Source: Gammaproteobacteria bacterium (GTDB lineage Bacteria; Pseudomonadota; Gammaproteobacteria; Pseudomonadales; Pseudohongiellaceae). From it: a stretch of 64,000 nt of DNA. The stretch is from contig JABJIC010000008.1 in NCBI GenBank assembly GCA_018661465.1, forward strand, positions 1 through 64,000, read 5' to 3'. The position numbers were made by a program, and so were the translations under genes. Below the pieces are notes generated by a model that saw only the letters and a program-made list of their open reading frames with translations, was not told the DNA's origin and searched no databases. Shown piece by piece: positions 26,688-35,070 of this stretch (the first letter of the stretch is position 1; every line of letters starts with the position of its first letter).

Positions 26688-28085
26688 ATGCAAATGACTG
26701 GAACACACAACTCAAGCATGAGAAGACATCTGGCCAATGGCTCGAAGTTGCTGCTGCTTCTTTGCCTCTCTTCCACTGCTACTGCTCAAAATGATTTCTT
26801 CAGCACAATAGATATTGCGAGCGAAAACAACTCTGTTAATGAAGACTATTCGATTATTGGCTGGGTCACTCAGAAAGTGTCACAGGGGCTAGAGAATCCT
26901 CGCGATCCTTTCAGCCGACAGCGAAGTGGTCTTAACAAGATCGAAACCAGCCTATTTGCACAACTGGATACCAGCATCAACGAAAACACACAGTTTCGAA
27001 TCAGCGGTAAAGCCTATCACGATGAAATCTACAGATTCGATGATGACAATGAATACAGCGAAGACGAAATAAACGAATTTCGAAATCGATTTGAAGTAAA
27101 AGACTTCTACATCGAACATCAGAATGATAATGGCCTGTACATGAAGCTGGGCAATCAAATTCTTGCCTGGGGAATGAGCGAGTACCTGCGGGTTACGGAC
27201 CTGATCAACACCGAAGACCAATACACCTTTGCTCAGCAGGACCTTGAAGACATCCGCTTACAAGTACCGGCAGCACTCTTTAGTTACTCGGTGAATGAAT
27301 GGCTGCTGGACTGGGTTTTTACTTATCGAGCAGGAAGAAATGATCTTGCTCCTTCCTGGGATGAATTTGATCCTTTTCTCGGTCGGCGGAATGCAGGTTT
27401 TCTCATCCAGCGAGAAGAGATCGACAATGACATGGAGGGCTTCTTTCGCGCCTCAAGCCATTGGTCACGGGGCGATTTGCAATTCGTGGCCGGGGAATTC
27501 AATGACAATATCCTTAGCCTTACTAGCCTGGAGGCGCTAGATTCGACGCAACCCATTGCGCGGTTTCAGCAGCAGCGAATGCGCGCCCTCGGATTCTCCG
27601 GCAATCTGGTGGAAGGAAGCTGGTTATTGTTTGCCGAGGTGGGTTTGCACCAGGACAAGACAGTACGGCCAAATGCCAATTCCTTTCATAGAGAAGTAAA
27701 TGGCTGGGATGAAAAAGATCAAACTCTTGCTGTAGCAGGAGCGGAGTATGCTGGTTTTAGAAACCTGTTATTGAGTTTCGAGATAGACAGTATTCATACC
27801 CGTGATCATGATGAATTCATGTATGGGGACGAAAACCAATTGAGTTTTGGTTCACGCATCTACTGGACGGCACTGAATGAACGATTACAATTATTGGCGG
27901 TTTGGAACAAACTCGCTAATGATGATGGCAATGTGGCGCGGGTTTCTGTTGATTATAACTGGAGCGATCAACTCGAGCTGGGAATGCTATGGGTCGCCTA
28001 CGACAATGAAGCAGATTCAATATTTTACGATTACCGAAATAACGATGTTTTTCAATTGCAACTAAGATACAGCTTTCAACTATAA
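26688..28085 (+). CDS. Outer-membrane beta-barrel protein of the MMPL/LolA-like operon (DUF1302-like)
   Basis: The 465-residue precursor has a signal peptide ending near STATAQ; an alternative start at 26718 also keeps it. The mature protein has repeated 10-12 residue amphipathic strands and ends LQLRYSFQL, consistent with a beta-barrel. The central YMKLGNQILAWGMSEYLRVTDLIN is a conserved feature of this barrel group. It begins 10 bases after the LolA-like gene, so all three form one operon spanning inner membrane, periplasm and outer membrane. The ligand is unknown. Confidence 0.82.
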   Translation: MQMTGTHNSSMRRHLANGSKLLLLLCLSSTATAQNDFFSTIDIASENNSVNEDYSIIGWVTQKVSQGLENPRDPFSRQRSGLNKIETSLFAQLDTSINENTQFRISGKAYHDEIYRFDDDNEYSEDEINEFRNRFEVKDFYIEHQNDNGLYMKLGNQILAWGMSEYLRVTDLINTEDQYTFAQQDLEDIRLQVPAALFSYSVNEWLLDWVFTYRAGRNDLAPSWDEFDPFLGRRNAGFLIQREEIDNDMEGFFRASSHWSRGDLQFVAGEFNDNILSLTSLEALDSTQPIARFQQQRMRALGFSGNLVEGSWLLFAEVGLHQDKTVRPNANSFHREVNGWDEKDQTLAVAGAEYAGFRNLLLSFEIDSIHTRDHDEFMYGDENQLSFGSRIYWTALNERLQLLAVWNKLANDDGNVARVSVDYNWSDQLELGMLWVAYDNEADSIFYDYRNNDVFQLQLRYSFQL

Positions 28086-28163
28086 ATCTGGATCAGAAAT
28101 TTCCTAAAACGAAAAGGAAGTAAAAGGGAATTGAAAGGGAGTGAATGAAATGGAGAGTGGCAA

Positions 28164-28850
28164 ATGTTAGATGATCAATCTGTTACACAGGATTCCTATC
28201 ACCACGGAAACGTCAAGGAAGCCCTGATCGATGCGGCACTGCGCCTGATTGAGAGCAACCAGGAAGGTGCGATGTCTCTGCGAAGGCTCTCCCGAGAAGT
28301 CGGTATTACTGCGCCTGCTGTGTACAACCATTTTGCGGACAAAGAAGCTTTGATGATAGCCATCAAGGTTCGAATCTACGGATCATTCAATAAGTATTTC
28401 GAAGAGAGAATTACAGGCTCCGATGATCCAGAAAAAACTCTGAAGGAAATGTGCTTTGCCTACTATCATTTTTCCAGAGACTTTCCTTCACAATTTCACT
28501 TTCTATTTGCTTCGGCAATTCCAATGGACTGGACAACTCCAGAGCACATTGAAATTAGTGGCCAGTGTATTGTTAAGACCAGAAAGGTAGTGCTGGATAT
28601 CTACAAGAAATATCAAATACCCTGTGATCAGCATGCAGTAGTAAATACCACTCTGTTGATCTGGTCACAGCTTCATGGAATTGTGACCTTGAGAAACTCC
28701 GGGATGATTCAGGCTGCAGTGACTTATCAAGACTGGCCGGATTCTTGTTCACTTGAGCATGGAGAGCAAGTAGAAAGTCTAATCGAGAACCATATTCAAA
28801 TTATGGTTGGCGGAATAATCAATAGCGCACACAAGGATCATCACCACTAA
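28164..28850 (+). CDS. TetR/AcrR-family transcriptional regulator
   Basis: The 228-residue protein has an N-terminal helix-turn-helix (about 13-60: ALIDAALRLIES, LRRLSREVGITAPAVYNHFADKEAL) with the TetR signature, then an all-helical ligand domain of the WHG type. The gene follows the MMPL-LolA-barrel operon on the same strand after 78 bases and most likely represses it in response to the transported compound or a lipid. Operator sites could not be pinned down. Candidates would be palindromes in 23183-23460. Confidence 0.88.
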   Translation: MLDDQSVTQDSYHHGNVKEALIDAALRLIESNQEGAMSLRRLSREVGITAPAVYNHFADKEALMIAIKVRIYGSFNKYFEERITGSDDPEKTLKEMCFAYYHFSRDFPSQFHFLFASAIPMDWTTPEHIEISGQCIVKTRKVVLDIYKKYQIPCDQHAVVNTTLLIWSQLHGIVTLRNSGMIQAAVTYQDWPDSCSLEHGEQVESLIENHIQIMVGGIINSAHKDHHH

Positions 28851-28876
28851 GCCACAAATTTGCCTATGGGTGAGTA

Positions 28877-30112
28877 CTAATCCACTCCCATAGCACGGCG
28901 GGCAATCTGATTTTTAATAAGCGGCAACTTGTCGATTCCACTCATACCTATATTTCTCAACCAACGCACTGGCAATGCTTCTTCAGCGAACAGGTGCTTG
29001 AAGCCTTCCATCAACCACATCATGGCAAGATTATTTCCGATTCTTCTTCTCTGATAACGCTGCAGTATAGTGAAATCTCCCGGGGACCGACCTGCCTTGA
29101 TTCCTCTCTGCAGTTCTTCGGCAAGTGCACCGACATCGAGAAAGCCAAGATTGACTCCCTGACCAGCCAAAGGGTGAATGGTATGGGCAGCATCTCCAAC
29201 CAATACCAAATTGTCCTGGATATATTCAGTAGCATGTCGCTGACGCAGAGGAAAACTGAAGCGTTTGTCACTCCAGCTAATTTTGCCAAGGCTGTGCTCC
29301 ATACTTCGTGCAAGCTCAGAGTTAAAGTCCTCTTCAGACAATGCCATCAAACTCTCGGCTCGCTCCGGTAGGGCCGACCAAACGATAGAACAATAATGAG
29401 CGTCCGCTATGTTTTCATCTTCCAGAGGAAGGAATGCTAAGGGTCCGGTGTCTATGAATCTCTGTAGAGCGGTGCGGTTATGGGGCAATTCGGTTTTGAC
29501 AGTTGTTACAATTGCCTGGTGGTTATAATCCCATTCGCTGGTCTCGAACCCTGCCAATTCTCTTAACTTGGAATTTGCTCCATCTGCTGCTACCAGCAAT
29601 TTCGCGGAATACTGCTCGCCGGATTCACAGGCAATTTGAATGGTGGAGTCCTGCCCAGCATCCAAACGCTGAAAACTCTCAATAGTTTCCGTCCCGATGC
29701 GCAAATTTTCCTGATCAGGCAAGCATCTGTACAAAGAAGCGAGAATCAGTGAATTCTCGATGATGGTGCCCAGTTCGGGCTGATTGATATCGTCCGCCGA
29801 AAACTCAATGGCGCCTGTACCCTCGGCGTCCCAGACTTTCATATTTCGGTATGAACAACAGCGGGCTTCTTCTATTCCTTGCCAGATCTCCAATTTCTTG
29901 AACAATTCCTTGGAGGCATTGGTAATTGCGCTCACCCGAGGATCAAATTTCCTTTCTTGCTGACGGTAAGGAATCTTACTGTCGTCGAATGACATCCGGT
30001 CCAGCAATAATATTTGCAAATCGGTATTTCGCAGTAGGCGCGCCAGGCTCGCGCCTACCATGCCGCCACCGACAATAATCACATCGAAATCTGTTTTCTG
30101 ACTTGAGCTCAT
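28877..30112 (-). CDS. ubiI: FAD-dependent ubiquinone-biosynthesis hydroxylase, UbiI/VisC type
   Basis: The 411-residue flavoprotein monooxygenase has the dinucleotide motif DVIIVGGGMVGASLARLL (about 9-26), the DG motif LLVAADGANSKLR and the FAD-ribityl motif LVGDAAHTIHPLAGQGVNLGFLD. The GDAAHT form and location near ubiH/pepP point to UbiI (C5 hydroxylation), though UbiF-type proteins are similar. It acts on polyprenylated phenols at the inner membrane. In E. coli ubiI directly follows ubiH; here two opposite-strand genes lie between them. It is divergent from the MaoC gene. Confidence 0.87.
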   Translation of the reverse strand: MSSSQKTDFDVIIVGGGMVGASLARLLRNTDLQILLLDRMSFDDSKIPYRQQERKFDPRVSAITNASKELFKKLEIWQGIEEARCCSYRNMKVWDAEGTGAIEFSADDINQPELGTIIENSLILASLYRCLPDQENLRIGTETIESFQRLDAGQDSTIQIACESGEQYSAKLLVAADGANSKLRELAGFETSEWDYNHQAIVTTVKTELPHNRTALQRFIDTGPLAFLPLEDENIADAHYCSIVWSALPERAESLMALSEEDFNSELARSMEHSLGKISWSDKRFSFPLRQRHATEYIQDNLVLVGDAAHTIHPLAGQGVNLGFLDVGALAEELQRGIKAGRSPGDFTILQRYQRRRIGNNLAMMWLMEGFKHLFAEEALPVRWLRNIGMSGIDKLPLIKNQIARRAMGVD

Positions 30113-30266
30113 TTCTAGCTATTATATGTCGATGGTGCCGGTTTCCCTAACCCCGTGATTGTTTCATCTACCTCGAAACTGCTAGACTGACTGCCCTATC
30201 GGGAGCTCTGCAAGGAGTTTCATCGAACTAGCAGTAAACAACAAATAGACAAAAGAGGCAGCGGTA

Positions 30267-30731
30267 ATGGGAAACGTGGTAAGCATAAATCAACTGGCAG
30301 ACTATGTCGGAAAAGAAGTTGGCCTAACTGATTGGATAGAGATCGACCAGGATCGAATCAATCAATTTGCAGACGCTACAGGTGACCATCAATACATTCA
30401 TATTGACCCGGAACGTGCTGCACAAACTCCATTTGGCACCACCATTGCACATGGCTTCCTTACCTTGTCATTGATGAGCATGCTGAGTTCTCAAAACGGA
30501 GGCATCAAACTGGAAAATTCCGTGATGGGAATTAATTACGGCCTCGATAAAGTACGCTTTATCAATCCAGTTAAGGTGAATCAAAAAATCCGTGCCCGCT
30601 TCGAGTTAGCCAGCGCGGAAGAGAAGAAACCGAATCACTATTTGATGAAGCACAATGTCACCATCGAAATTGAAGGCGAAGAGAAACCCGCGCTAATCGC
30701 AGAATGGCTTGGTATGACTGTTGTTGCATAA
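30267..30731 (+). CDS. MaoC-like (R)-specific enoyl-CoA hydratase
   Basis: The 154-residue single hot-dog-fold protein has the hydratase-2 catalytic pair in INQFADATGDHQYIHIDPE (Asp and His), followed by the TPFGTTIAHGFLTLS helix. It hydrates trans-2-enoyl-CoA to (R)-3-hydroxyacyl-CoA, often linking beta-oxidation to polyhydroxyalkanoate or other acyl metabolism. AGAGGCAGCGGTA gives a ribosome binding site. The last codons GTTGCATAA belong to a short tandem repeat that continues past the stop. It sits inside the ubi region in the opposite orientation. Confidence 0.88.
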   Translation: MGNVVSINQLADYVGKEVGLTDWIEIDQDRINQFADATGDHQYIHIDPERAAQTPFGTTIAHGFLTLSLMSMLSSQNGGIKLENSVMGINYGLDKVRFINPVKVNQKIRARFELASAEEKKPNHYLMKHNVTIEIEGEEKPALIAEWLGMTVVA

Positions 30732-30762
30732 CTTGAGTTGCATAACTTGAGTTGCATAACTA
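30724..30762 (+). repeat. 14-base tandem repeat spanning the MaoC stop codon
   Basis: The unit GTTGCATAACTTGA occurs twice exactly, followed by GTTGCATAACTACA. Diverged copies continue to about 30815 (GCTGCATAGCTTGA, GTTGCATAATTTG, TTGCATGATTTA). The first unit holds the last two codons and stop of the MaoC gene, so expansion or contraction leaves the protein unchanged. Confidence 0.8.
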
Positions 30763-30849
30763 CAGCTGCATAGCTTGATGTATAAATAGTTGCATAATTT
30801 GTTGCATGATTTATTACAGAAACAGGAACTACGCTAAAAGGAATAGCAA

Positions 30850-31257
30850 ATGAGAAAGTCACTTCTATCACTGATTCCATTTTTAACAGCCTGCGCAGGA
30901 GAACCTCCACAGAATATCGGTATAGTTGAAGGAAGACTTACCGCCTGCCCCGAGTCTCCTAATTGCGTCTCCAGTTATGCCAGCGATGAAGAACATAGTA
31001 TTGCCGCCATCGATGCCACACTGAGCCAAATTGAAGCGGTACTAGTTTCTCTGGACGAAGCGAATATTGTTGAAGCCGGGAGCAATTATCTATACGCCGA
31101 GTTTACCAGCCGCATTATGGGTTATGTAGACGACGTGGAATTTCTATATGAGGCAGCAAGTGGTAAAACTCAAGTTCGTTCGGCATCACGATTGGGGCAG
31201 AGCGATTTGGGCGCAAATAGAAAACGTATAGAAGCAATTCGCGCCGCGATCAGATAG
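30850..31257 (+). CDS. DUF1499-family lipoprotein
   Basis: The 135-residue protein has a lipoprotein signal with lipobox LTAC (cysteine 15) and a mature DUF1499 domain. Conserved features are LTACPESPNCVSSYASDE near the start and a final ASRLGQSDLGANRKRIEAIRAAI. The +2 residue is alanine, compatible with outer-membrane sorting. Function of the family is unknown. It follows the MaoC gene on the same strand after the tandem repeat and ends at a strong terminator. Confidence 0.85.
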   Translation: MRKSLLSLIPFLTACAGEPPQNIGIVEGRLTACPESPNCVSSYASDEEHSIAAIDATLSQIEAVLVSLDEANIVEAGSNYLYAEFTSRIMGYVDDVEFLYEAASGKTQVRSASRLGQSDLGANRKRIEAIRAAIR

Positions 31258-31260
31258 CTA

Positions 31261-31300
31261 CTGGAAGAAAGAATGTATTGGTTCTTTCTTCCAGTTTTTC
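31261..31300. terminator. Strong intrinsic terminator between DUF1499 and ubiH
   Basis: CTGGAAGAAAGAA and its exact complement form a 13-bp stem with an 8-base loop, followed by TTTTTCC on the plus strand. It lies three bases after the DUF1499 stop and also faces the convergent ubiH gene. Confidence 0.9.
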
Positions 31301-31373
31301 CTTTTTATTTTCTTTGATCTTTCTTATCTTTTTGATCTATTTGAGCTAGCTAAAATCGCTTCTAACTTCTCTA

Positions 31374-32639
31374 TTATTTAGACAAGCCCATAGCCTGTTC
31401 GGCTAAGCTTTTTCTAAAACCAGGAATAAGATCGATAGCGAATAGACCAAATTTCCTGAACAAAACTTTGGCGCTATTGTTGCTAGAGAACAATTGAGTC
31501 ATGTAATGGGTGAAGCTAATTGTTCGCGATTGGTCCGCCTGTTGACGTTGAAGATACTCTTGCAGTACCGACATCTCTCCTACCGCTTTATTATTTACTA
31601 TCGCTTGGGTCAAAACCTCCACCAGTACTTTCGTATCACGCAGAGCCAGGTTCAAGCCCTGGCCCGCTACAGGATGAATGGCATGGGCAACATTTCCAAG
31701 CAACACCAAGCCTGGGCGCACTTGTTCTTTAGAGAGAGAAAGGCTCAAGGGATAAATAAAACGTTCACCAATGTGTTGGATTGTTCCAAGGCGATTGCCG
31801 AATCGCTCCTGCAAGAGCCGTCTAAGCTCAGCTTCTTCCATGGTTTTGTATTCAGCAGCCTGGGCAGGAGAAAGTGTCCACACCAGAGAGCCACGATTCA
31901 GGGCTCCCACACCCTCTGCTTGCTCAATGCTCTCTAGAGGCAAGACAGCCAAAGGTCCGGTATCCGTAAAACGCTCATAGGCAGTACCTTCGTGAGGTTT
32001 CTCGAAAGCGATATTGGCGATCAATGCGTGTTGTCCGTAGGGCTCTACGGAATGACTAATGCCAAGTTGGGAACAAATTGGGGATCTGCCACCGTCAGCG
32101 AGAACCACTAGCGAGGCGTCAAGTTGATGGCTTCCTGATTCGGTTTCCAGTTGCAAGCTCATGCCTTCTTGCTGAGGCTTGATCTGTGAAATTTTCGCTG
32201 GGCAAGCTAACTCGATTGATGAAGATTTCTCCATCACATCATTTAACACGACTCCAAGTTTGCTATTTTCAATGACATAACCAAGAGCATCCACGCCATA
32301 GTCTTCACAATTTAATTGGCTTGAGCCAAGCCTGCCCTTATCGGAAACGTGTATTTTCTCAATCGCGCTTACGACACTCTTAAGTTGATTCCAAAGCCCC
32401 ATGGTTTGAAATATTTTACTAGAGCCGTAGGACAGAGCGGTTGAGCGGGCATCGAAACTTTGCTGTAGTGGAATATCACTCTTGGGCGCTACTGCTTCTA
32501 CTACTAAAATAGTGAAATCATTGCCTGCCGCTTCACCTTCCTTTATTGCTTTAGTCAACGCACAGGCGAAGCTTGCACCAACCATGCCACCACCAACTAC
32601 TACCAGATCGTAATGTTGCTTTAGTTTTTCAACATTCAT
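31374..32639 (-). CDS. ubiH: 2-octaprenyl-6-methoxyphenol hydroxylase, UbiH
   Basis: The 421-residue FAD monooxygenase hydroxylates C1 of the ubiquinone ring precursor. It has DLVVVGGGMVGASFACAL at the N-terminus, LVVLADGGRSPICSQLG and LLGNVAHAIHPVAGQGLNLALRD. The GN rather than GD in the third motif is the same variant seen in E. coli UbiH and separates it from UbiI/UbiF. It lies three bases downstream of pepP on the same strand, the conserved pepP-ubiH arrangement of gammaproteobacteria. Confidence 0.92.
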   Translation of the reverse strand: MNVEKLKQHYDLVVVGGGMVGASFACALTKAIKEGEAAGNDFTILVVEAVAPKSDIPLQQSFDARSTALSYGSSKIFQTMGLWNQLKSVVSAIEKIHVSDKGRLGSSQLNCEDYGVDALGYVIENSKLGVVLNDVMEKSSSIELACPAKISQIKPQQEGMSLQLETESGSHQLDASLVVLADGGRSPICSQLGISHSVEPYGQHALIANIAFEKPHEGTAYERFTDTGPLAVLPLESIEQAEGVGALNRGSLVWTLSPAQAAEYKTMEEAELRRLLQERFGNRLGTIQHIGERFIYPLSLSLSKEQVRPGLVLLGNVAHAIHPVAGQGLNLALRDTKVLVEVLTQAIVNNKAVGEMSVLQEYLQRQQADQSRTISFTHYMTQLFSSNNSAKVLFRKFGLFAIDLIPGFRKSLAEQAMGLSK

Positions 32640-32642
32640 ATT

Positions 32643-33965
32643 TTAGTGGACAGACTGCGCCATAAAGCTTTCAATTTCATCAACCGTTGTGGGAATTCCT
32701 TTGCTCAAAATACGACTTCCCTTTTTTGTAACAAGTACATCGTCTTCGATTCGTATGCCAATGCCACGCCATTTTTTCGACACTGAAGTATTATCAGGGG
32801 ATATGTATATTCCCGGCTCGATAGTGGTTACCATGCCAGCTTCCAATAGGCGCCAATGATCATCAATCTTATAGTCGCCTACATCGTGCACGTCAAGGCC
32901 GATCCAATGGCCTACGCGGTGCATATAAAATTCCTTATAGGCTTCCTGTTTTATCAATTGGGCTGGAGTGCCTTTTAGTAGTCCCAATTTAATTAGCCCC
33001 TTAGTAATTATCTTAACCGATGCATTGTGGGGAGCATCCCAAGAGGCGCCTGGCTGGACTTCATCCACCGCCGCATTGTGAGCCTTTAAGACAATTTCAT
33101 ATAAAGCTTTCTGCTCAGCGCTAAATTTTCCCGTCGCTGGGAAAGTGCGAGTAATGTCTGACGCATAGTGATCAAACTCAGCACCTGCATCAATAAGTAT
33201 CAGGTCACCCTCTTTAACTTCGGCATCGTTACTATCATAGTGCAAGATGCAGGCGTTCTCGCCTGCTCCTACGATAGATACGTAGGCAGGAGATCGAGCA
33301 CCACCTTGGGCAAATGCATAAAGTAACTCCGCCTCCAATTCATATTCCATGACACCGGGCTTGCAAGCCGCCATCGCACGCTTGTGTCCCACTGCTGATA
33401 TCTTCGCCGCCTGTTCCATCAACTTTATCTCCCCCGGGCTCTTGATCAATCGCAGCTCATGGAGAAAATGATCCAACATCAAGAACTCACCTGGTGGGTG
33501 TGCTCCAAGATTCGCCTTGTTACGAATGACATTGACCCAGTCCATTACTCGATTATCGAATTGGTGGTCCTTGCCCATGGAATAGTAGACGCGGTCACGC
33601 CCCTCGATCAGTCCGGGGAGAATGTCATCGATATCGGATATGGGAAAAGCATCGTCGACTTCCAATTCCTTGCATGCCAGTTCCGGTCCCATCAGCCTTC
33701 CGGTCCATAGCTCCTTGTCCTTGTTCTTTTCCTGACAGAAAAGCACTACTTCACCCTGCTTTCTTCCCGGAATCAGGGCTAGCAAGGCATCTTTCTCAGT
33801 GAAACCGCTCAAATAGTAGAAGTCACTGCTTTGACGATACTGGTATTCAGCATCACTATTGCGGGTACGGGGTGGGGCAGAGGCCAATAGGGCAATGCTA
33901 TTGGTTTCCATCTGTGCCATCAATTCCTTGCGGCGAAGCTTCATTTCACGGTATTTACTGCTCAT
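32643..33965 (-). CDS. pepP: Xaa-Pro aminopeptidase P
   Basis: The 440-residue M24 dimanganese peptidase releases N-terminal residues preceding proline. The N-terminal AMP_N domain (REMKLRRKELMAQM and QYRQSSDFYYLSGF) is followed by the pita-bread domain. Metal ligands are in ILIDAGAEFDHYASDITRTF (two Asp), HRVGHWIGLDVHDVG (His), TTIEPGIYI (Glu) and GIGIRIEDDVLV (Glu). It heads the pepP-ubiH operon. The ygfB gene that normally precedes pepP in enterics is absent. Confidence 0.95.
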   Translation of the reverse strand: MSSKYREMKLRRKELMAQMETNSIALLASAPPRTRNSDAEYQYRQSSDFYYLSGFTEKDALLALIPGRKQGEVVLFCQEKNKDKELWTGRLMGPELACKELEVDDAFPISDIDDILPGLIEGRDRVYYSMGKDHQFDNRVMDWVNVIRNKANLGAHPPGEFLMLDHFLHELRLIKSPGEIKLMEQAAKISAVGHKRAMAACKPGVMEYELEAELLYAFAQGGARSPAYVSIVGAGENACILHYDSNDAEVKEGDLILIDAGAEFDHYASDITRTFPATGKFSAEQKALYEIVLKAHNAAVDEVQPGASWDAPHNASVKIITKGLIKLGLLKGTPAQLIKQEAYKEFYMHRVGHWIGLDVHDVGDYKIDDHWRLLEAGMVTTIEPGIYISPDNTSVSKKWRGIGIRIEDDVLVTKKGSRILSKGIPTTVDEIESFMAQSVH

Positions 33966-34193
33966 TCTGTCCCCTAATCAGGCATGAAAATTACGCGCAC
34001 AAGCATATAGGTGTCTTATTACGGAACCAAGTACCAATTTTTCCGTTTCCGATATTGACCCCCTTCCATCACGCCTCTATAGTTAGGGCGTTGTTAATGT
34101 AAATCCTAAGCTTGTGTCGATAGTTCGTTGCAGCTATTGAAAATTAGCCCCTTGGGATTCCCAAAAACTTGGAAACTAAGAAAATACAATAAG

Positions 34194-34400
34194 ATGAGTG
34201 ATGACAGATTCCAAATCCTAACCGAAAAGGTCGATGACCTTGTTGATATATGCGCTGACATGAAGCGTGAGAACCAATTGCTGAAAGCCAGTGAGAATTC
34301 CTGGCATTCTGAACGCAAGCAATTGATGGATAAGAATAAAGACGCAAAATCCAAACTGGAGTCTATTCTGGTTCGCTTAAAAGCAATGGATAATTCCTAG
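34194..34400 (+). CDS. TIGR02449-type small coiled-coil protein upstream of zapA
   Basis: The start at 34194 (MSDDRFQILTEKVDDL) is chosen over an upstream extension because it matches the usual form of this family. The 68-residue peptide is one continuous amphipathic helix, with heptad spacing through NQLLKASENSWHSERKQLMDKNKDAKSKLESILVRLKAM. It is commonly encoded just before zapA in gammaproteobacteria and may function with it at the division septum; that is inference from context. The gap to zapA is 18 bases. It is divergent from pepP. Confidence 0.8.
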   Translation: MSDDRFQILTEKVDDLVDICADMKRENQLLKASENSWHSERKQLMDKNKDAKSKLESILVRLKAMDNS

Positions 34401-34418
34401 ATTTCGACGGGTGAAAAG

Positions 34419-34733
34419 ATGAGCGATGAAAGTACAGCGGTTCAGGTAAAAATCCTTGATAAAGAGTATCAGGTGAATTGCCCCCCCTCGGATCAGGAAG
34501 CACTGATTAAGTCAGCGCGCTATCTCGATGAGAATATGCGCAAGATCAAAGGCCGCGGCAATATCCACGGTGTTGAGAAGATTGCAGTAATGGCTGCGCT
34601 GAATATTACCCATGACATGCTCAGAAAGAATCGGCTCATAAACGAGACTCGTCACACCACTGCCCAACAGGTCAAAGGCCTGGAGGATAAAATCGATTCT
34701 GCTCTGGCCAGTAGCCGCCAACTGGAAATCTAG
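34419..34733 (+). CDS. zapA: Cell division protein ZapA
   Basis: The 104-residue FtsZ-ring stabiliser has the N-terminal globular part (VQVKILDKEYQVNCPPSDQEALIKSARYLDENMRKIK) and the C-terminal coiled coil starting near VEKIAVMAALNITHDMLR. ZapA tetramers crosslink FtsZ filaments at midcell. It lies downstream of the small coiled-coil gene and directly upstream of 6S RNA, the standard order. Confidence 0.93.
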   Translation: MSDESTAVQVKILDKEYQVNCPPSDQEALIKSARYLDENMRKIKGRGNIHGVEKIAVMAALNITHDMLRKNRLINETRHTTAQQVKGLEDKIDSALASSRQLEI

Positions 34734-34839
34734 TTCAGGCCGACTCAGTCCCCTGAGCACTGGATTTGGCTGCTTTGCCACTTCGCCCTTTATTCACCAT
34801 TGCTTGCGCTCCTCCTTCCCCAATCAACATCTACCGATA

Positions 34840-34845
34840 TATACT
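34840..34845 (+). promoter_or_regulatory. -10 element of the 6S RNA promoter
   Basis: TATACT sits seven bases before the inferred 5' end of 6S RNA. No good -35 hexamer is visible at the expected distance. Confidence 0.5.
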
Positions 34846-34851
34846 AGCCCT

Positions 34852-35033
34852 GAGACTTCCTAGGACATTTGCCAATCAAAAGTGTTCTTGAGCCGATATC
34901 TTTACCACCGGAGGCAACTCGTTAGGTGTTGTTGTGCACGTCCGCTAGTCGGAAAGCCTTATACATCGCGGGAGCCACCACCTGAACTCTTGGGTTCAGG
35001 GCAAATTTGGTAGCGGTGTTCCGGGGAGCTTCA
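34852..35033 (+). ncRNA. ssrS: 6S RNA
   Basis: The 182-base RNA between zapA and fau binds sigma-70 RNA polymerase holoenzyme in stationary phase. It keeps the diagnostic blocks of E. coli 6S: TTGAGCCGATAT near the 5' side, the GGAAAGCCTTA block, and CACCTGAACTCTTGGGTTCAGGG on the 3' side. The ends pair into the closing stem (GAGACTTCCTAGGACA with GTGTTCCGGGGAGCTTC, allowing G-U pairs). A -10 element TATACT lies at 34840-34845. The exact ends are approximate. It is probably co-transcribed and processed with fau, as in E. coli. Confidence 0.9.
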
Positions 35034-35070
35034 CTTAATACCACTTAAGGAATGCCCCTAATATTCTGTC

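Noticed and set aside
30724..30815. CRISPR-like repeat array
   Set aside because: The units are 14 bases in direct tandem without spacers, and no cas genes are present.
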